From JAKVCB01 sp965243695 (lineage in GTDB: Bacteria > Planctomycetota > Planctomycetia > Pirellulales > Lacipirellulaceae): DNA of 64,000 bases. Of the stretch, positions 18,503 to 27,917 are shown in pieces (the first letter of the stretch is position 1; every line of letters begins with the position of its first letter). The translations under genes and the position numbers were made by a program. The stretch is from NCBI GenBank assembly GCA_965243695.1, contig CBDEWC010000014.1, forward strand, positions 799,751-863,750, given 5' to 3'. Below the pieces are notes generated by a model. It ran no database searches and had not been told where the DNA came from. It worked only from the letters and a program-made list of their open reading frames with translations.

Positions 18503-19057
18503 CTACTCTGCGGTTTTCTCGCGGGTTCCGCTCTTGAACCGCAGATAGTGGATCATCACTTGGTTATCTTCCGGGCGAATTTTAACGTCCAAAGTGTCCA
18601 GATTACGTGGGCTGGGAGAGGTTGCCGGATCGACCCGCGCGCCGTCAACCGTGAACATGCTGTTGTGGCAGGGACATATAAATTCATCTTTTTTGGTGCT
18701 GAAATCGACGGAGCAACCAAGATGGGGACAGATACTGCTAAGTGCCACGGGATTTTCAGTTTTGCTTGTGCGGCGCAAGTAGATCGAACCAACGGCCTCG
18801 GGTGGATAGGAATTCCAGGCATCCCAACGGTCGGTGATGACCGGAAAGCGATATGGCCGCCCATCCGCTGGTAGTGCATCGAGTGGTGTTATGGCAATCC
18901 ATTGGCTTCCTTCAACGCGACGTCGGAGCGGGTTTAAGAAGACCACCAGCGCCGTCGCGACCGGCACAATTCCCGCCAAGAGGCTCACAACGATCGCAGC
19001 CACTTGCGGAAAGAAAGAGCGGCGGCCTTGGCGTTCGTCGGAGGGAGAGGTTTCCAA
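18503..19057 (-). CDS. Rieske 2Fe-2S subunit of the bc complex
   Basis: Passes electrons from quinol to cytochrome c. A single N-terminal membrane helix (about residues 15-40) tethers the periplasmic domain. The cluster motifs are CPHLGCSVDF and CPCHNSMF, giving two Cys and two His ligands plus the usual disulfide Cys pair. Length 184 is normal. It is immediately upstream of the cytochrome b/c fusion. The gene before it, nrnA, is on the same strand after 95 bp and is functionally unrelated. Confidence 0.93.
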   Translation of the reverse strand: METSPSDERQGRRSFFPQVAAIVVSLLAGIVPVATALVVFLNPLRRRVEGSQWIAITPLDALPADGRPYRFPVITDRWDAWNSYPPEAVGSIYLRRTSKTENPVALSSICPHLGCSVDFSTKKDEFICPCHNSMFTVDGARVDPATSPSPRNLDTLDVKIRPEDNQVMIHYLRFKSGTREKTAE

Positions 19058-19152
19058 AATAAATCCAGGGGAAAGCGAGGTGGCAAATCGACCAAAAGCG
19101 GGTGGAGGACCCGCTCAGCCCGGCTTTCCGGAGGGCCACGGCCGCTGCTTGA

Positions 19153-20136
19153 TTATTCCATTGCCTCGCGCATCGCGTCAAGGACGGCTGTCTTGGCTTC
19201 GGCCAGGGATCCCGCAAAACGGACACCTGCTGCGGCGGTGTGTCCCCCACCGCCAAATTGTGCGGCAACGGCACGAACGTCGACAGTGGTTCGGCTTCGC
19301 AGGCTAACCTTGGTTTTTTCTGAGTCCAATTCAAGAAACAAGAGAGCAACTTCAATTCCACCAACCGAGAGCAGGCGGTTGACGACATCTTCGGTATCGG
19401 TGGCTTCGGCACCGGTCTGGACCAGGTCTTCGCGAGTGACGTCACTGTAGATCAACCGGCCATGAATGTCCATTTGGGCACTTGTAAGGATGCGACCCTG
19501 CAGCTGCAGGCGGGCAAAACTATGTCGTTCATAGAGCGAGGCAAAAATGGCGGTTGGGTTGGCTCCGGCGGCAACCAGTTGACTTGTCGCCGCATAGGTT
19601 TGGGCCGTCACAGAGGAAAACCGAAACCAGCCTGTGTCGGTTGCGATGGCCGCAAAGAGGGCGGTAGCCACCTGAGGTGTGAGGTCTACGCCCAGGGCAG
19701 TCATGGCTTCCAGGACAAGCCTTCCGGTTGCTTCGGCGTTTACATCGGTGAACGATTCGGCCCCAAGATCATCGCCGCCCACGTGATGATCGACCACGAC
19801 TTTCACCGCGCTACTGGCGCGCACGACATCGGCCATCGGGCCCAGTTGTGACCAGGCGCTGGTATCGAGAACCATCAACACATCGGTTTTGCCTGCGTCA
19901 GCAGGTTTGGCTCCGGGATCGAGCGTCTCGACCTCGCCGTCCAAATCGATAAACCCGATGTGCGGAGGGACACCGTCGCCATTGAGGATGCGCACTTGTT
20001 TGCCCAAGGACCGTAGGGCGTGCGCCATCGCCAACTCGCTGCCAATCGCATCGCAGTCAGCACGCATGTGCGTTGTAAGGATGAAGGAGTGGTTTTGCTC
20101 AACAATTTTACAAAATTGTTTCCAGGAGATAGGCAT
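19153..20136 (-). CDS. nrnA: DHH-family phosphoesterase, NrnA-like
   Basis: Predicted nanoRNase / pAp phosphatase that degrades short oligoribonucleotides. The DHH motifs are visible: HMRADCDAIGSE (motif I, with RADCDA replacing the commoner xPDGDA), DTSAWSQLG (motif II), DHHVGGDD (motif III) and, in the DHHA1 domain, FGGGGHTAAAG. Length 327 matches the family. Metal-binding Asp and His residues appear intact. The Gly-to-Cys change in motif I is notable, but I cannot say whether it affects activity. It lies in a minus-strand run with ribF upstream (186-bp gap) and the Rieske gene downstream. Confidence 0.88.
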   Translation of the reverse strand: MPISWKQFCKIVEQNHSFILTTHMRADCDAIGSELAMAHALRSLGKQVRILNGDGVPPHIGFIDLDGEVETLDPGAKPADAGKTDVLMVLDTSAWSQLGPMADVVRASSAVKVVVDHHVGGDDLGAESFTDVNAEATGRLVLEAMTALGVDLTPQVATALFAAIATDTGWFRFSSVTAQTYAATSQLVAAGANPTAIFASLYERHSFARLQLQGRILTSAQMDIHGRLIYSDVTREDLVQTGAEATDTEDVVNRLLSVGGIEVALLFLELDSEKTKVSLRSRTTVDVRAVAAQFGGGGHTAAAGVRFAGSLAEAKTAVLDAMREAME

Positions 20137-20322
20137 GCTCGTTGGGCTCAGTTGCGACGTTCGGTAACGGAGTAAGTGGATGGTTGCGAGAAAAGATCCA
20201 GCAAAGTATCACGCAAAGGCTTGCGGGCGGAAAGGTCAGAATTGAAAGCGGTTGAAGAGTTACCCTTGTGTCGTTGTGAAGCAGAAAAATTTTTCGTGGG
20301 CGGAACGACCCTGCCTATTTCT

Positions 20323-21273
20323 TTAAGAGAAAGCCGCTGCGATTTGGCGAACTTGCTGAACGTCTTTTGCCAATTGTGCCTTCAGCGCTGCTGTCGTGTC
20401 GAATGGGTGGATTTCTCGCAGGCGGGCAAAAAAGTCGACTTCCAGAGGTTGACCATAGAGCGACTCTTCGCAGCCGATCAGGTGGACCTCCACCTTGATT
20501 GAGGTGTCGCCAAAAGTCGGATTCGAGCCAAGATTAATGGCCGCTGGCCAGCTGGCATTGCCAACCCAACCCTGGCCTGCGTAAACACCCTGGGCAGGAA
20601 GCAGAGTATCGACCGCAGCCAGATTTGCAGTTGGAAAACCCAATTGGGCACCACGACCAGCCCCATGCATGACCATGCCACGGATCCGATAGGGAGCCGA
20701 AAGCATTTCTCCAGCCAGGCTGACCTCGCCAGCGGCCAAAAGTTGGCGAATCCGTGAACTTGAGACCAGCGTCCCATTGGCGGTGACCGGCTTGACCACA
20801 TCAAGCGTCAGTTTCGCTTGTGCTACCAGTTTTCGCAGTTGCGCGATGTCGCCTTCACGATTATGGCCAAAGTAAAAATTGGGCCCTTCGACCAGGGCCT
20901 TTGCGTCCAGTGAATCGCATACGACCCGCTTGAAAAATTCACTGGCCGACAGGCTCAAAAGAGACTTGTCTGTTGGATAGGCCACAATCCAGTCTACCCC
21001 ATGCGAGGCCAGCAGTTCGGCCTTGCGCTCCGTCCAGGTCAGCGGCGGTGGGCACTCTTCTGGACGTAGAATGCGCACTGGGTGAGGATCAAATGTGAAC
21101 ACCACTGCCGGACCCTTCACGTCCGTTGCCCGCTCGAGCAAGCGGTTTACAATCTTGACGTGGCCATGGTGAACACCGTCAAAATTACCAATCGTGACGG
21201 CGCCACCCCGAACCGTGTCGGGCAGATCAGTGAGGTCGCGGAGAATTTTCACAATAGTCTGTTTGGATTTCAC
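20323..21273 (-). CDS. ribF: Bifunctional riboflavin kinase / FAD synthetase
   Basis: Converts riboflavin to FMN and then FAD. The N-terminal nucleotidyltransferase domain has GNFDGVHHGH with the HxGH-type signature, VFTFDPHP and SSSRIRQLLAAGEV. The C-terminal kinase domain starts near residue 190 with GAGRGAQLGFPTANL, the family's PTAN motif. Length 316 is typical. The FMN product is the substrate of UbiX, but the genes are too far apart to infer co-regulation. Confidence 0.95.
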   Translation of the reverse strand: MKSKQTIVKILRDLTDLPDTVRGGAVTIGNFDGVHHGHVKIVNRLLERATDVKGPAVVFTFDPHPVRILRPEECPPPLTWTERKAELLASHGVDWIVAYPTDKSLLSLSASEFFKRVVCDSLDAKALVEGPNFYFGHNREGDIAQLRKLVAQAKLTLDVVKPVTANGTLVSSSRIRQLLAAGEVSLAGEMLSAPYRIRGMVMHGAGRGAQLGFPTANLAAVDTLLPAQGVYAGQGWVGNASWPAAINLGSNPTFGDTSIKVEVHLIGCEESLYGQPLEVDFFARLREIHPFDTTAALKAQLAKDVQQVRQIAAAFS

Positions 21274-21402
21274 GTGAGGGGTGATTGTTGTTTGCCGGTT
21301 TTCAGCCGCCGATGGAAGCTGTGACGCGGGGAAACTTCAGGAAGTTCCAACTCCGGCTGGAACTGGCTGTTGAGCGTGTTTTGGGCCAGGTTGGCTCAAT
21401 CC

Positions 21403-22341
21403 TTATGGGTTTCCTTCTCCAGTCTGGCAGGATTGAAACGCGACGGGCAGGAATTCAACCAGGTCACTGGCCACCAACGAAATTTGTCCCAACTGATTTG
21501 CAGCCAGGTCTCCGGCCAGACCATGAACGTATGTGCCTAAACGGGCTGCCTCCCACGGTGTGAGCCCCTGCGCTAAGAGTCCCGTGATCACCCCGGTGAG
21601 TACGTCGCCGCTGCCACCGGTTGCCATCCCGGGATTTCCCGTCTCGTTGGTGGCAACCTGGTCCGTTTGGGCGATGACTGTACCCGCCCCTTTCAAGACG
21701 ATGGTGGTTTGTCCCGAAGGGTCGTGGTTGGCAAGCCAGGCAGCTGCCCGGCTCCGGTGGTACGCGTCACCAGAGCGGGCTTCCAGGGCGGTTTCCCAAT
21801 CGGGGTCAACCGCCAGCGCCAGTCGGAGAAACTCGCCCGGGTGAGGGGTAAGGATGCGCGGCCCGGGAGGGTTCGCCAGCAATTCCGGGTAGTGTGCCAG
21901 GCAATTCAGGCCATCGGCATCGACGACCAGGGGGCTGGCAATCGTGCGATAAAGCCGCTCGACCACGCGCCGAGTTTCTTCATTGCACCTCAGTCCTGGT
22001 CCCAGCGCGAAAACATCCGTTTTTTCGAGGACCTCCTCAGGAACCTCCAATAGGCTAATTGGCCCCAAAAAACCGTCGTCACTGCCGACCAGGCCGAGTG
22101 TCATGTAGCACGGGTCGAATCCGGCAACGACCTGTTGAATCCTTTCGGGAATGGCCAGGGTGACCAAGCCGGCGCCACTGCGGAGGGTTGATTTTCCTGC
22201 CAGGCCCATGGCACCCGCCATGCCCACCGAGCCCCCCACCAGAAGCGCGCGTCCGTAATTTCCTTTGTGGCTGTGGACCAGGCGGTGTGGCAGTTTGGGA
22301 AGTGGTTTGTTCGAGAGATCTTTCACCGACCAATTCCTCAC
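21403..22341 (-). CDS. nnrD: ADP/ATP-dependent NAD(P)H-hydrate dehydratase
   Basis: Repairs hydrated NADH and NADPH. The ribokinase-like fold is shown by GRALLVGGSVGMAGAMGLAG, SGAGLVTLAIP, LTPHPGEFLRL and the phosphate-binding loop GMATGGSGDVLTG. This is a stand-alone dehydratase domain of 312 residues without the NnrE epimerase domain that is often fused in other bacteria. It sits between larB and ribF on the minus strand; only 34 bp separate it from larB, so they may be co-transcribed. Confidence 0.92.
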   Translation of the reverse strand: MRNWSVKDLSNKPLPKLPHRLVHSHKGNYGRALLVGGSVGMAGAMGLAGKSTLRSGAGLVTLAIPERIQQVVAGFDPCYMTLGLVGSDDGFLGPISLLEVPEEVLEKTDVFALGPGLRCNEETRRVVERLYRTIASPLVVDADGLNCLAHYPELLANPPGPRILTPHPGEFLRLALAVDPDWETALEARSGDAYHRSRAAAWLANHDPSGQTTIVLKGAGTVIAQTDQVATNETGNPGMATGGSGDVLTGVITGLLAQGLTPWEAARLGTYVHGLAGDLAANQLGQISLVASDLVEFLPVAFQSCQTGEGNP

Positions 22342-22375
22342 AGGTTGGGGAGTCGTAGTTCACACGACCACTGGA

Positions 22376-23134
22376 TTATGCTTCCGTTCCAGCGGTGCGG
22401 TTTTCGTCGCTAGAGTCCGTTTTCGCAATCAGACCGGCCATGTAGCCCGCTTTGAAACCCGCATCAATATTGACGACGGCAACGTTGCTTGCGCAGCTGT
22501 TGAGCATCGAAAGCAAAGCGGCAATGCCATTGAGGTTCGCTCCGTAACCAACACTGGTCGGCACGGCAATCACCGGACAAGCGACATATCCACCCACCAC
22601 GCTGGGCAAGGCACCTTCCATGCCAGCGACGACCACAATTGCCCGAGCCGCTTCAAAGTCCGCCAACCTTGCCGGCAGGCGGTGAGGGCCGGCAACTCCC
22701 ACATCGTGGATCATGGTGACCGATACGCCCATCCAATCGAGTGTTTCGCGGGCCTCTTCGGCCACGGGTAGATCGCTGGTGCCGGCGGTGATAATGGCAA
22801 CGTCGGCTGGCGCTGGTGGGTTGCCGGCAGGCTGCCTGCCGGGAGTGGGGGAAATTCGAAAGGTACGGGCCAACTCGTTGTAACGACCTGGGTGAAAGGT
22901 GGTTTGCAAGGAGACGGCTTTCTCGGGCGAAATCCGCGTGGCGAAGACTTCGTGGCCCTCGTCCAACATGGCCGTGAAAATCTCGATGAGCGTTTCCACG
23001 GTTTTTCCTTCGCCATATACCACTTCAGGGTATCCACACCGGCGACGTCGATCCAAATCGAGCGAAGCCGTGGAAAGGTGCGCCGTGTGGCGAGAGTCAT
23101 CCCGATCACTGTTTGGAGAGGTTTGCTCGTTCAT
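22376..23134 (-). CDS. larB: LarB, nickel-pincer cofactor carboxylase
   Basis: LarB carboxylates and hydrolyses nicotinic acid adenine dinucleotide in synthesis of the nickel-pincer nucleotide used by lactate racemase-type enzymes. The N-terminal signature LDLDRRRRCGYPEVVYGEGK and the AIR-carboxylase-like core (ITAGTSDLPVAEEA, VVVAGMEGALPSVVGG, VGYGANLNGIAALLSMLNSC) are clear. I use the ATG at 23134 (252 residues), which follows GGAGG closely; an in-frame start at 23188 adds 18 unrelated residues. LarC, LarE and a LarA-like enzyme are not in the window. LarB is an isolated member here. Confidence 0.9.
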   Translation of the reverse strand: MNEQTSPNSDRDDSRHTAHLSTASLDLDRRRRCGYPEVVYGEGKTVETLIEIFTAMLDEGHEVFATRISPEKAVSLQTTFHPGRYNELARTFRISPTPGRQPAGNPPAPADVAIITAGTSDLPVAEEARETLDWMGVSVTMIHDVGVAGPHRLPARLADFEAARAIVVVAGMEGALPSVVGGYVACPVIAVPTSVGYGANLNGIAALLSMLNSCASNVAVVNIDAGFKAGYMAGLIAKTDSSDENRTAGTEA

Positions 23135-23245
23135 AACCTCCAGTCTATCGAAGCTGCAGAAGAGAGGACAGATGCCAGACGGGACCAATGGGGTGGAGTT
23201 GGCTGGAGTCTGGCGCTGTTTCCCGCTGACCTTTGGGTCCTCCAG

Positions 23246-25650
23246 TCAGGCAGGTCCTCGAATCAGGTTGTTTTCAGATCCGCCGCAAAGATTCAAGGTG
23301 GACCACCGTCGGGCGGATCCGAAACCGCACAAAATACACATTCCCAGGAGCAAACCGGAAGGTTCGGGAACCGCCACGCCCACACCTACCGAGGAACTGC
23401 CAAAATTGGCCTTCCAGACTTCATAGTCCACCAGGTCCACCGAACCGGCGGTAGTGTCACCAGGGAGCGTGATTGGTAAGCCCAGGTTGTCAGCCCAAAC
23501 CGTGTAATCGGCTGCGTCCACCCGATCGTCTCCGTTGTAGTCGCCGGCCAGTTGGCTCGTGTGGCTTTCGATTCGCACGAAGTCAACGGCCAGTGGCTCG
23601 TAGTTGGCAGTGCTGGTCAGTTCAATCATCACGTCCAGCAGAGTGCCGCTCACCGAGAACGGGAAAGTGAACTCTGCCAGGTTGGTCGTGAGCCGGGTGT
23701 CATCCCCCACGCCATCGAGGTTGGAATCGAGATACAAATCGCCGCTTCCGGTTGCGTTGGTGCGGAAGGATCCGATTGTGCTTGGCGGGCCGCCATCGAC
23801 CGCAACGAGGACTTCGATTCCGTCCCCCTGGCTGACTTCGTAATTGTGGTAACTCGGCTCTGCATTGAGAGCCCCAAACAGGCCGGTTAGTGTCAGATTG
23901 GTTTGACCCGAGATGTCGATGTCGGAGATCTCAATCGAAACGGTCCCCGGACCGCCATCCCCGTCATGGTCTTGTCCCAGGATCGCGAAGTTGCCCTCGA
24001 ATCCGGAAAAATCGTCGCGTGTTGTGTTCCCAAGATCGGGCACGGCATAGCGGTCAAAGAAATCAAAGCTGCCATCATCAAACGGTGTGGTGAGTGTGTA
24101 GGTCGTGCCCGGTGGGCTTTCAAAGGATTCAGTCACGGAAAACGGGATTCCACCCGATCCTCCGCCGACCTGGTAGTTGACCGGAATAGTGACCAGACCG
24201 TTGGCAGCCCCCTGACTTGTGGTGGTGACCGTAATTTCTCCCGTTTTCAGTCCCGGGCTGCTGGTGTCGAGCGTCAGGGCATACGTGGTCCCGGTGCCCA
24301 GGGCCAGTTCGTTCCCGCCGCCTGCACCGCTCACTGCGCCGGTGGTGGTGAAAGAGTAGGCAAGCGAGTCGGCTCCCACGGCCGCAACGACGTTGGCCGC
24401 GTTGCGGACCACAAACTCGAGTCCATAGGATTGGCCCACCTCGAGGGTGGGCGGAATGCTGCTGGTGGCAACGTCTAAAATGGCCGGGACTTGATAATCG
24501 GCCACGACCGGTAGATGGTCACTGGCAGTGTACAAGGCGTAATTCACCTCGGCGGGTGAAAATGACGACACCCCCGCAAACGGATACGTGTTCGATCCGG
24601 AAGTAGTCGCGCGGTTAAAAATAGAACCATTGTTTCCAAAGGTGCGGTATGTTCCCGGGATGTAGGAAAGTCCTTCCCCGTCGAGCAGTTCGTCGGTTAC
24701 CAGCTGAAAATCGTACCGACCGTCGACATCGTCTGTGGCATAGGTGTGCCACTGGGCAAAGCTACTGTTTCCGCTCCAGTAGCCAGGTTGGTCGACGGGG
24801 TCTGACGCCTGGCCCGCCCCGGCGGAGGTAAGTTCAACAAAACCTGGCTCAGTACTGGTGGCCATGTTGAAGTCACCACTGTAGACAATGGAAGTTCCCT
24901 CTCCCAAGGCATCGGAATTGTTACGAATATTAACGGCTTCGACCGTTCGGCGATCGATATCTTGCTGACTGCCAAAGGCCTTATAGTGACTGTTGTAAAT
25001 GTAAAAATCGGCCGCCGCGTCGTAACCTGCCGGGCGTACTTTGTACCGCATTGTTTGGCGAGGTTGTCGGGTGGATCCACCGGTACTGAAGAGTGCCAAA
25101 TCTTCCAAAAGGGAGACGGTTTGCGTGTTGTAGATGAGCGATTGGCGCATCGAAGAGTAACTTGGGCCTCCTGGCACCTGGCTGCGGGCATACGAGCCCG
25201 TGCCGTAAATGGAGTCGAGCAGGTTGACGATTGCCTGGGTGGTGGTGACTGGGGCTGCTTGCTCCTGGAGCAGCAGCAGATCGATCGGTTTGGCAATTCC
25301 GGCCACGTTTTCTTCGCCGATGGCCTGAAGAACGTTTTCAAGTTTCGTACATTGGGGCCCCCCAGGGTGTTGTAGGTCACAACCCGTAATTGCCCTGAAG
25401 CTGGAACACAGCAGAGGACGAAAAACAGCGCCACAGGGCACCTCGAGAAAAAGGCGCAGCACGTCGGGAGAAAAACGTTCAGGTCTTGGTCTGAGGTGGT
25501 CGTCTGCAACACGTATTGGTTGTCTTGGTGGTGGAATCGGCGTTCGTCTTTTTGCTTCCGGTGGGGTCCCGCGGCTGAGTCGAAAAGTGGGGCAAGGTGT
25601 GGTAACCCTTCCGCAGCAAGGGAGAGTTCGTATTTTACCAGACGGTTCAT
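23246..25650 (-). CDS. Secreted endonuclease/exonuclease/phosphatase-fold protein with dockerin and PEP-CTERM, frameshifted
   Basis: Read as one gene with a one-base break. The upstream frame holds the signal peptide (hydrophobic CPVALFFVLCCVPASGQ) and the first EEP strand LRVVTYNTLGG. The downstream frame continues from PIDLLLLQEQ through SGDFNM and SDHLPVVADYQ, the metal-site motifs of EEP nucleases/phosphatases. The frames meet at 25354-25363 (GGGGCCCCCC on the plus strand); one missing base would join them (2405+1 = 3 x 802). After the enzyme domain come a CARDB-like region, a jelly-roll-like domain, a dockerin-like GDYNGDDRVDAADYT segment and a PEP-CTERM anchor (VPEPSGLLLG). The exact start is uncertain; 25650 is the nearest ATG, and GTG/TTG codons nearer the signal peptide are possible. 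Confidence 0.75.
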
Positions 25651-25816
25651 CGGCGGTAGGAAAACGGTGGCTCGAAAGCGGGTGTCACCAGGGAAGGAAA
25701 CCAGTTGGGTTTTTTTAGAATTTCCCAACCGAACTGGCGGTTTACGGTACGGAACTGGCCAGTGGCGGATTGCCGCAGGAATTGTCGAAAATTCCTTCAA
25801 TTTTGCACTTAAAATA

Positions 25817-25845
25817 TTGACAATCGGTGGTCGCTCCGTTATCAC
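25817..25845 (+). promoter_or_regulatory. Candidate sigma-70 promoter for the lamin-tail protein gene
   Basis: TTGACA (25817-25822), a 17-bp spacer, then TATCAC (25840-25845). It lies about 97 bp upstream of the ATG at 25942 in the divergent gap. The match is good at -35 and moderate at -10; no other support is available. Confidence 0.35.
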
Positions 25846-25941
25846 CAAAGACTACAGGGTTATCTTTTGCCGTTGGTTGCCGCTGGTTGCCCGATAGGGG
25901 GACCATTCTCAACGGATTACCGATCTCAGGAGTGGAAAGTC

Positions 25942-27624
25942 ATGCAGAAAAAGACCAGTCGCGGTGGATGGGTTTTGGGCTTATTGACGATTTGTACTGC
26001 CCTGTTCGGTTTCGCACCGAGCCAGGCCTTGGCCCAACTGGAGATTACCGAACTTGCTTACAACACGGTTGATGAAGATACCTGGGAATGGTTGGAGGTC
26101 CGCAACCTGGGTGCGGCCGACGTTGATCTGGACGGGGCCTTTCTTGACGGACTCAACGACTACGATCCCCCGGTAGGCGCCGGGGCTAATATCAGCAACA
26201 CGATTGCTACCAACACGATCATTCCCGCAGGTGGAGTTGCCGTCTTGTATGACGGCTATCAGGGGAGTAGTTCTCCGGCAACCCACAACGACCAAATATT
26301 TCGCGATGCCTGGGGCCTGGATAGCTCGGTACCCTTGATTTCTATCAACTACTGGCCAGGTCTGAGCAATAGTTCGTCGAATCCTGACAATATGTCGCTT
26401 GGCATTTGGGTCGACCGCGCCGCTTATGATCTGGACATCACGGGGACTCCCGGCGATGGCCAGGTTAGTTCGTTTGCCAATGCGATGGTGAGTGTGAATT
26501 ACGACGTGTCGGCACCTTGGCCGGCAAGTTCTAATGGAATTTCGGTGACCTACAGTGGTAGTGGCAACATTGCCGACGGTGCCAATTGGGCGCAGTCGCA
26601 GGCGGGTGCCGGTGGCGCCACCACCAGCAGCACTGTTCAGGTTCAAGATTCGATCAACAGTACCGATGATGTTGGAAGTCCCGGGTTGCAGTCCCCCTTT
26701 AGTGGCACGGCCACTTCTGGCCTGTTGATTACCGAAATCATGTACAACCCGCGTAGCAGCGATGATAACGATTTTGAATGGGTCGAGGTTTTTAACAATA
26801 CAGGCAGCCCCATCGATTTTTCCGCCAACAACCATTTCCTCGACGACAAGTCCGACAGCAGTCTCACCGGTGGCAACATTGCTTCCGGTTCGGTGGCGGA
26901 CGGGGCCACGGCCGTTCTGTTTAGTGACAGCGTTTTGACGGCCCAGAACATGCAGGATATCTGGGGGGCAACCACCAATTTCATCCCGGTTTCCGAGTGG
27001 AGTGCTTTGAACAACGGCGGTGATACGTTTGGGATTTGGGCGAGCCAGGCCGATTACAATGCCGACGCCGATACTGGCGACGGACGCACGGTCGACTCGG
27101 CAGTTGCTTCGGTCACGTATGACGATGACGATACCGCCAGTCCCGCATGGCCCAAGGATGACGGAAGTGGATCAATCTGGCTCACCGATTTGGCGCTCGA
27201 TCCCAATCAAGCCGATAGCTGGTTTCTAGCAGCGGCAGGCGATGGTTCGGGGATCAGTGCCAACGCAAATGCAATTGGTGGATTTATCGATATCCATCCA
27301 GGGGGTGACGTGGGAAGTCCCGGATCGTTTGGCGCCCAGATCGCGGGGGTCCCCGGCGATTACAACGAGGATGACACGGTCGACGCGGCTGATTACACCA
27401 GCTGGCGAGATAATCTTGGCAAAAACATCACGCTGCCCAACGAAGATCCGGGCACTACCCCCGGCGTGGTCACCCAGGAAGATTACCTTTTCTGGAAAGC
27501 GCAGTTTGCCGCTGCGGCCGCCGGAGGTGGTTTCTCGGCTGCGGTTCCCGAGCCAGCGACAGGCCTGCTCTCTTTGCTGATGGCCCTCTCGTGCTTGTTT
27601 ACTTATTGCCGCAGGATAGGCTGA
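25942..27624 (+). CDS. Secreted protein with two lamin-tail domains, dockerin-like segment and PEP-CTERM
   Basis: A signal peptide (hydrophobic GLLTICTALFGFAPSQALA) is followed by LEITELAYN...WEWLEVRN, a lamin-tail domain start, and a second copy begins with LLITEIMYNPRS...FEWVEVFN near the middle. The C-terminus has the dockerin-like GDYNEDDTVDAADYTSWRD plus a second DYLFWKAQF half, then VPEPATGLLSLLMAL and a basic end, a PEP-CTERM anchor for exosortase sorting. I chose the ATG at 25942 because it begins the signal peptide and has AGGAG at 25928-25932; the frame is open to 25867. Length 560. Lamin-tail domains occur with EEP nucleases in extracellular nucleases, and its divergent neighbour is an EEP protein. 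Its own C-terminus is spanned by a 14-bp repeat array. Confidence 0.85.
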   Translation: MQKKTSRGGWVLGLLTICTALFGFAPSQALAQLEITELAYNTVDEDTWEWLEVRNLGAADVDLDGAFLDGLNDYDPPVGAGANISNTIATNTIIPAGGVAVLYDGYQGSSSPATHNDQIFRDAWGLDSSVPLISINYWPGLSNSSSNPDNMSLGIWVDRAAYDLDITGTPGDGQVSSFANAMVSVNYDVSAPWPASSNGISVTYSGSGNIADGANWAQSQAGAGGATTSSTVQVQDSINSTDDVGSPGLQSPFSGTATSGLLITEIMYNPRSSDDNDFEWVEVFNNTGSPIDFSANNHFLDDKSDSSLTGGNIASGSVADGATAVLFSDSVLTAQNMQDIWGATTNFIPVSEWSALNNGGDTFGIWASQADYNADADTGDGRTVDSAVASVTYDDDDTASPAWPKDDGSGSIWLTDLALDPNQADSWFLAAAGDGSGISANANAIGGFIDIHPGGDVGSPGSFGAQIAGVPGDYNEDDTVDAADYTSWRDNLGKNITLPNEDPGTTPGVVTQEDYLFWKAQFAAAAAGGGFSAAVPEPATGLLSLLMALSCLFTYCRRIG

Positions 27625-27673
27625 CCAGGGTAGGCTAAACAGCACAGGCTAAACAGCACAGGCCAAACAGCAG
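27618..27673. repeat. Four-copy 14-bp imperfect tandem repeat over a stop codon
   Basis: Units at 27618-27631 (AGGCTGACCAGGGT), 27632-27645 and 27646-27659 (both AGGCTAAACAGCAC) and 27660-27673 (AGGCCAAACAGCAG). The first, most divergent unit contains the TGA stop (27622-27624) of the lamin-tail protein gene. Confidence 0.85.
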
Positions 27674-27825
27674 CCATGGAAATGCTTCCCCAGATGGGTC
27701 GTGCGCATTTCAATGAGGCCAGCCTGTGCCACTCGATCTGGGTGAATACCTGCTTCGGGATTGGGCATGAGAACGGATTTTTTGCTAAGATAACCACCGG
27801 AGTTTGGTGGACCTGCAATTCTTCG

Positions 27826-27861
27826 ACTTAGAACACTTAGAACACTTAGAACACTTAGAAC
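27826..27861. repeat. Four perfect 9-bp tandem repeats
   Basis: ACTTAGAAC occurs four times without mismatch (27826, 27835, 27844, 27853), about 55 bp upstream of the lipoprotein start. The remaining part of this 293-bp intergenic region (27674-27825) has no recognisable signal. Confidence 0.95.
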
Positions 27862-27917
27862 AAAGGTGCAGCGACAGTTATCGGGAGTGAACCGGGCACT
27901 TAGGAGTCGGGATAACC

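Noticed and set aside
24697..25353. Continuation of the upstream frame of the nuclease gene past the break
   Set aside because: Cys/Ser/Arg-rich with no domain; the true reading passes to the other frame at 25354-25363.
25340..25370. Programmed -1 frameshift in the nuclease gene
   Set aside because: The G6C4 run resembles a slippery G GGG GGC, but there is no clear stimulatory hairpin and exported PEP-CTERM proteins are not known to use recoding. An indel is simpler.
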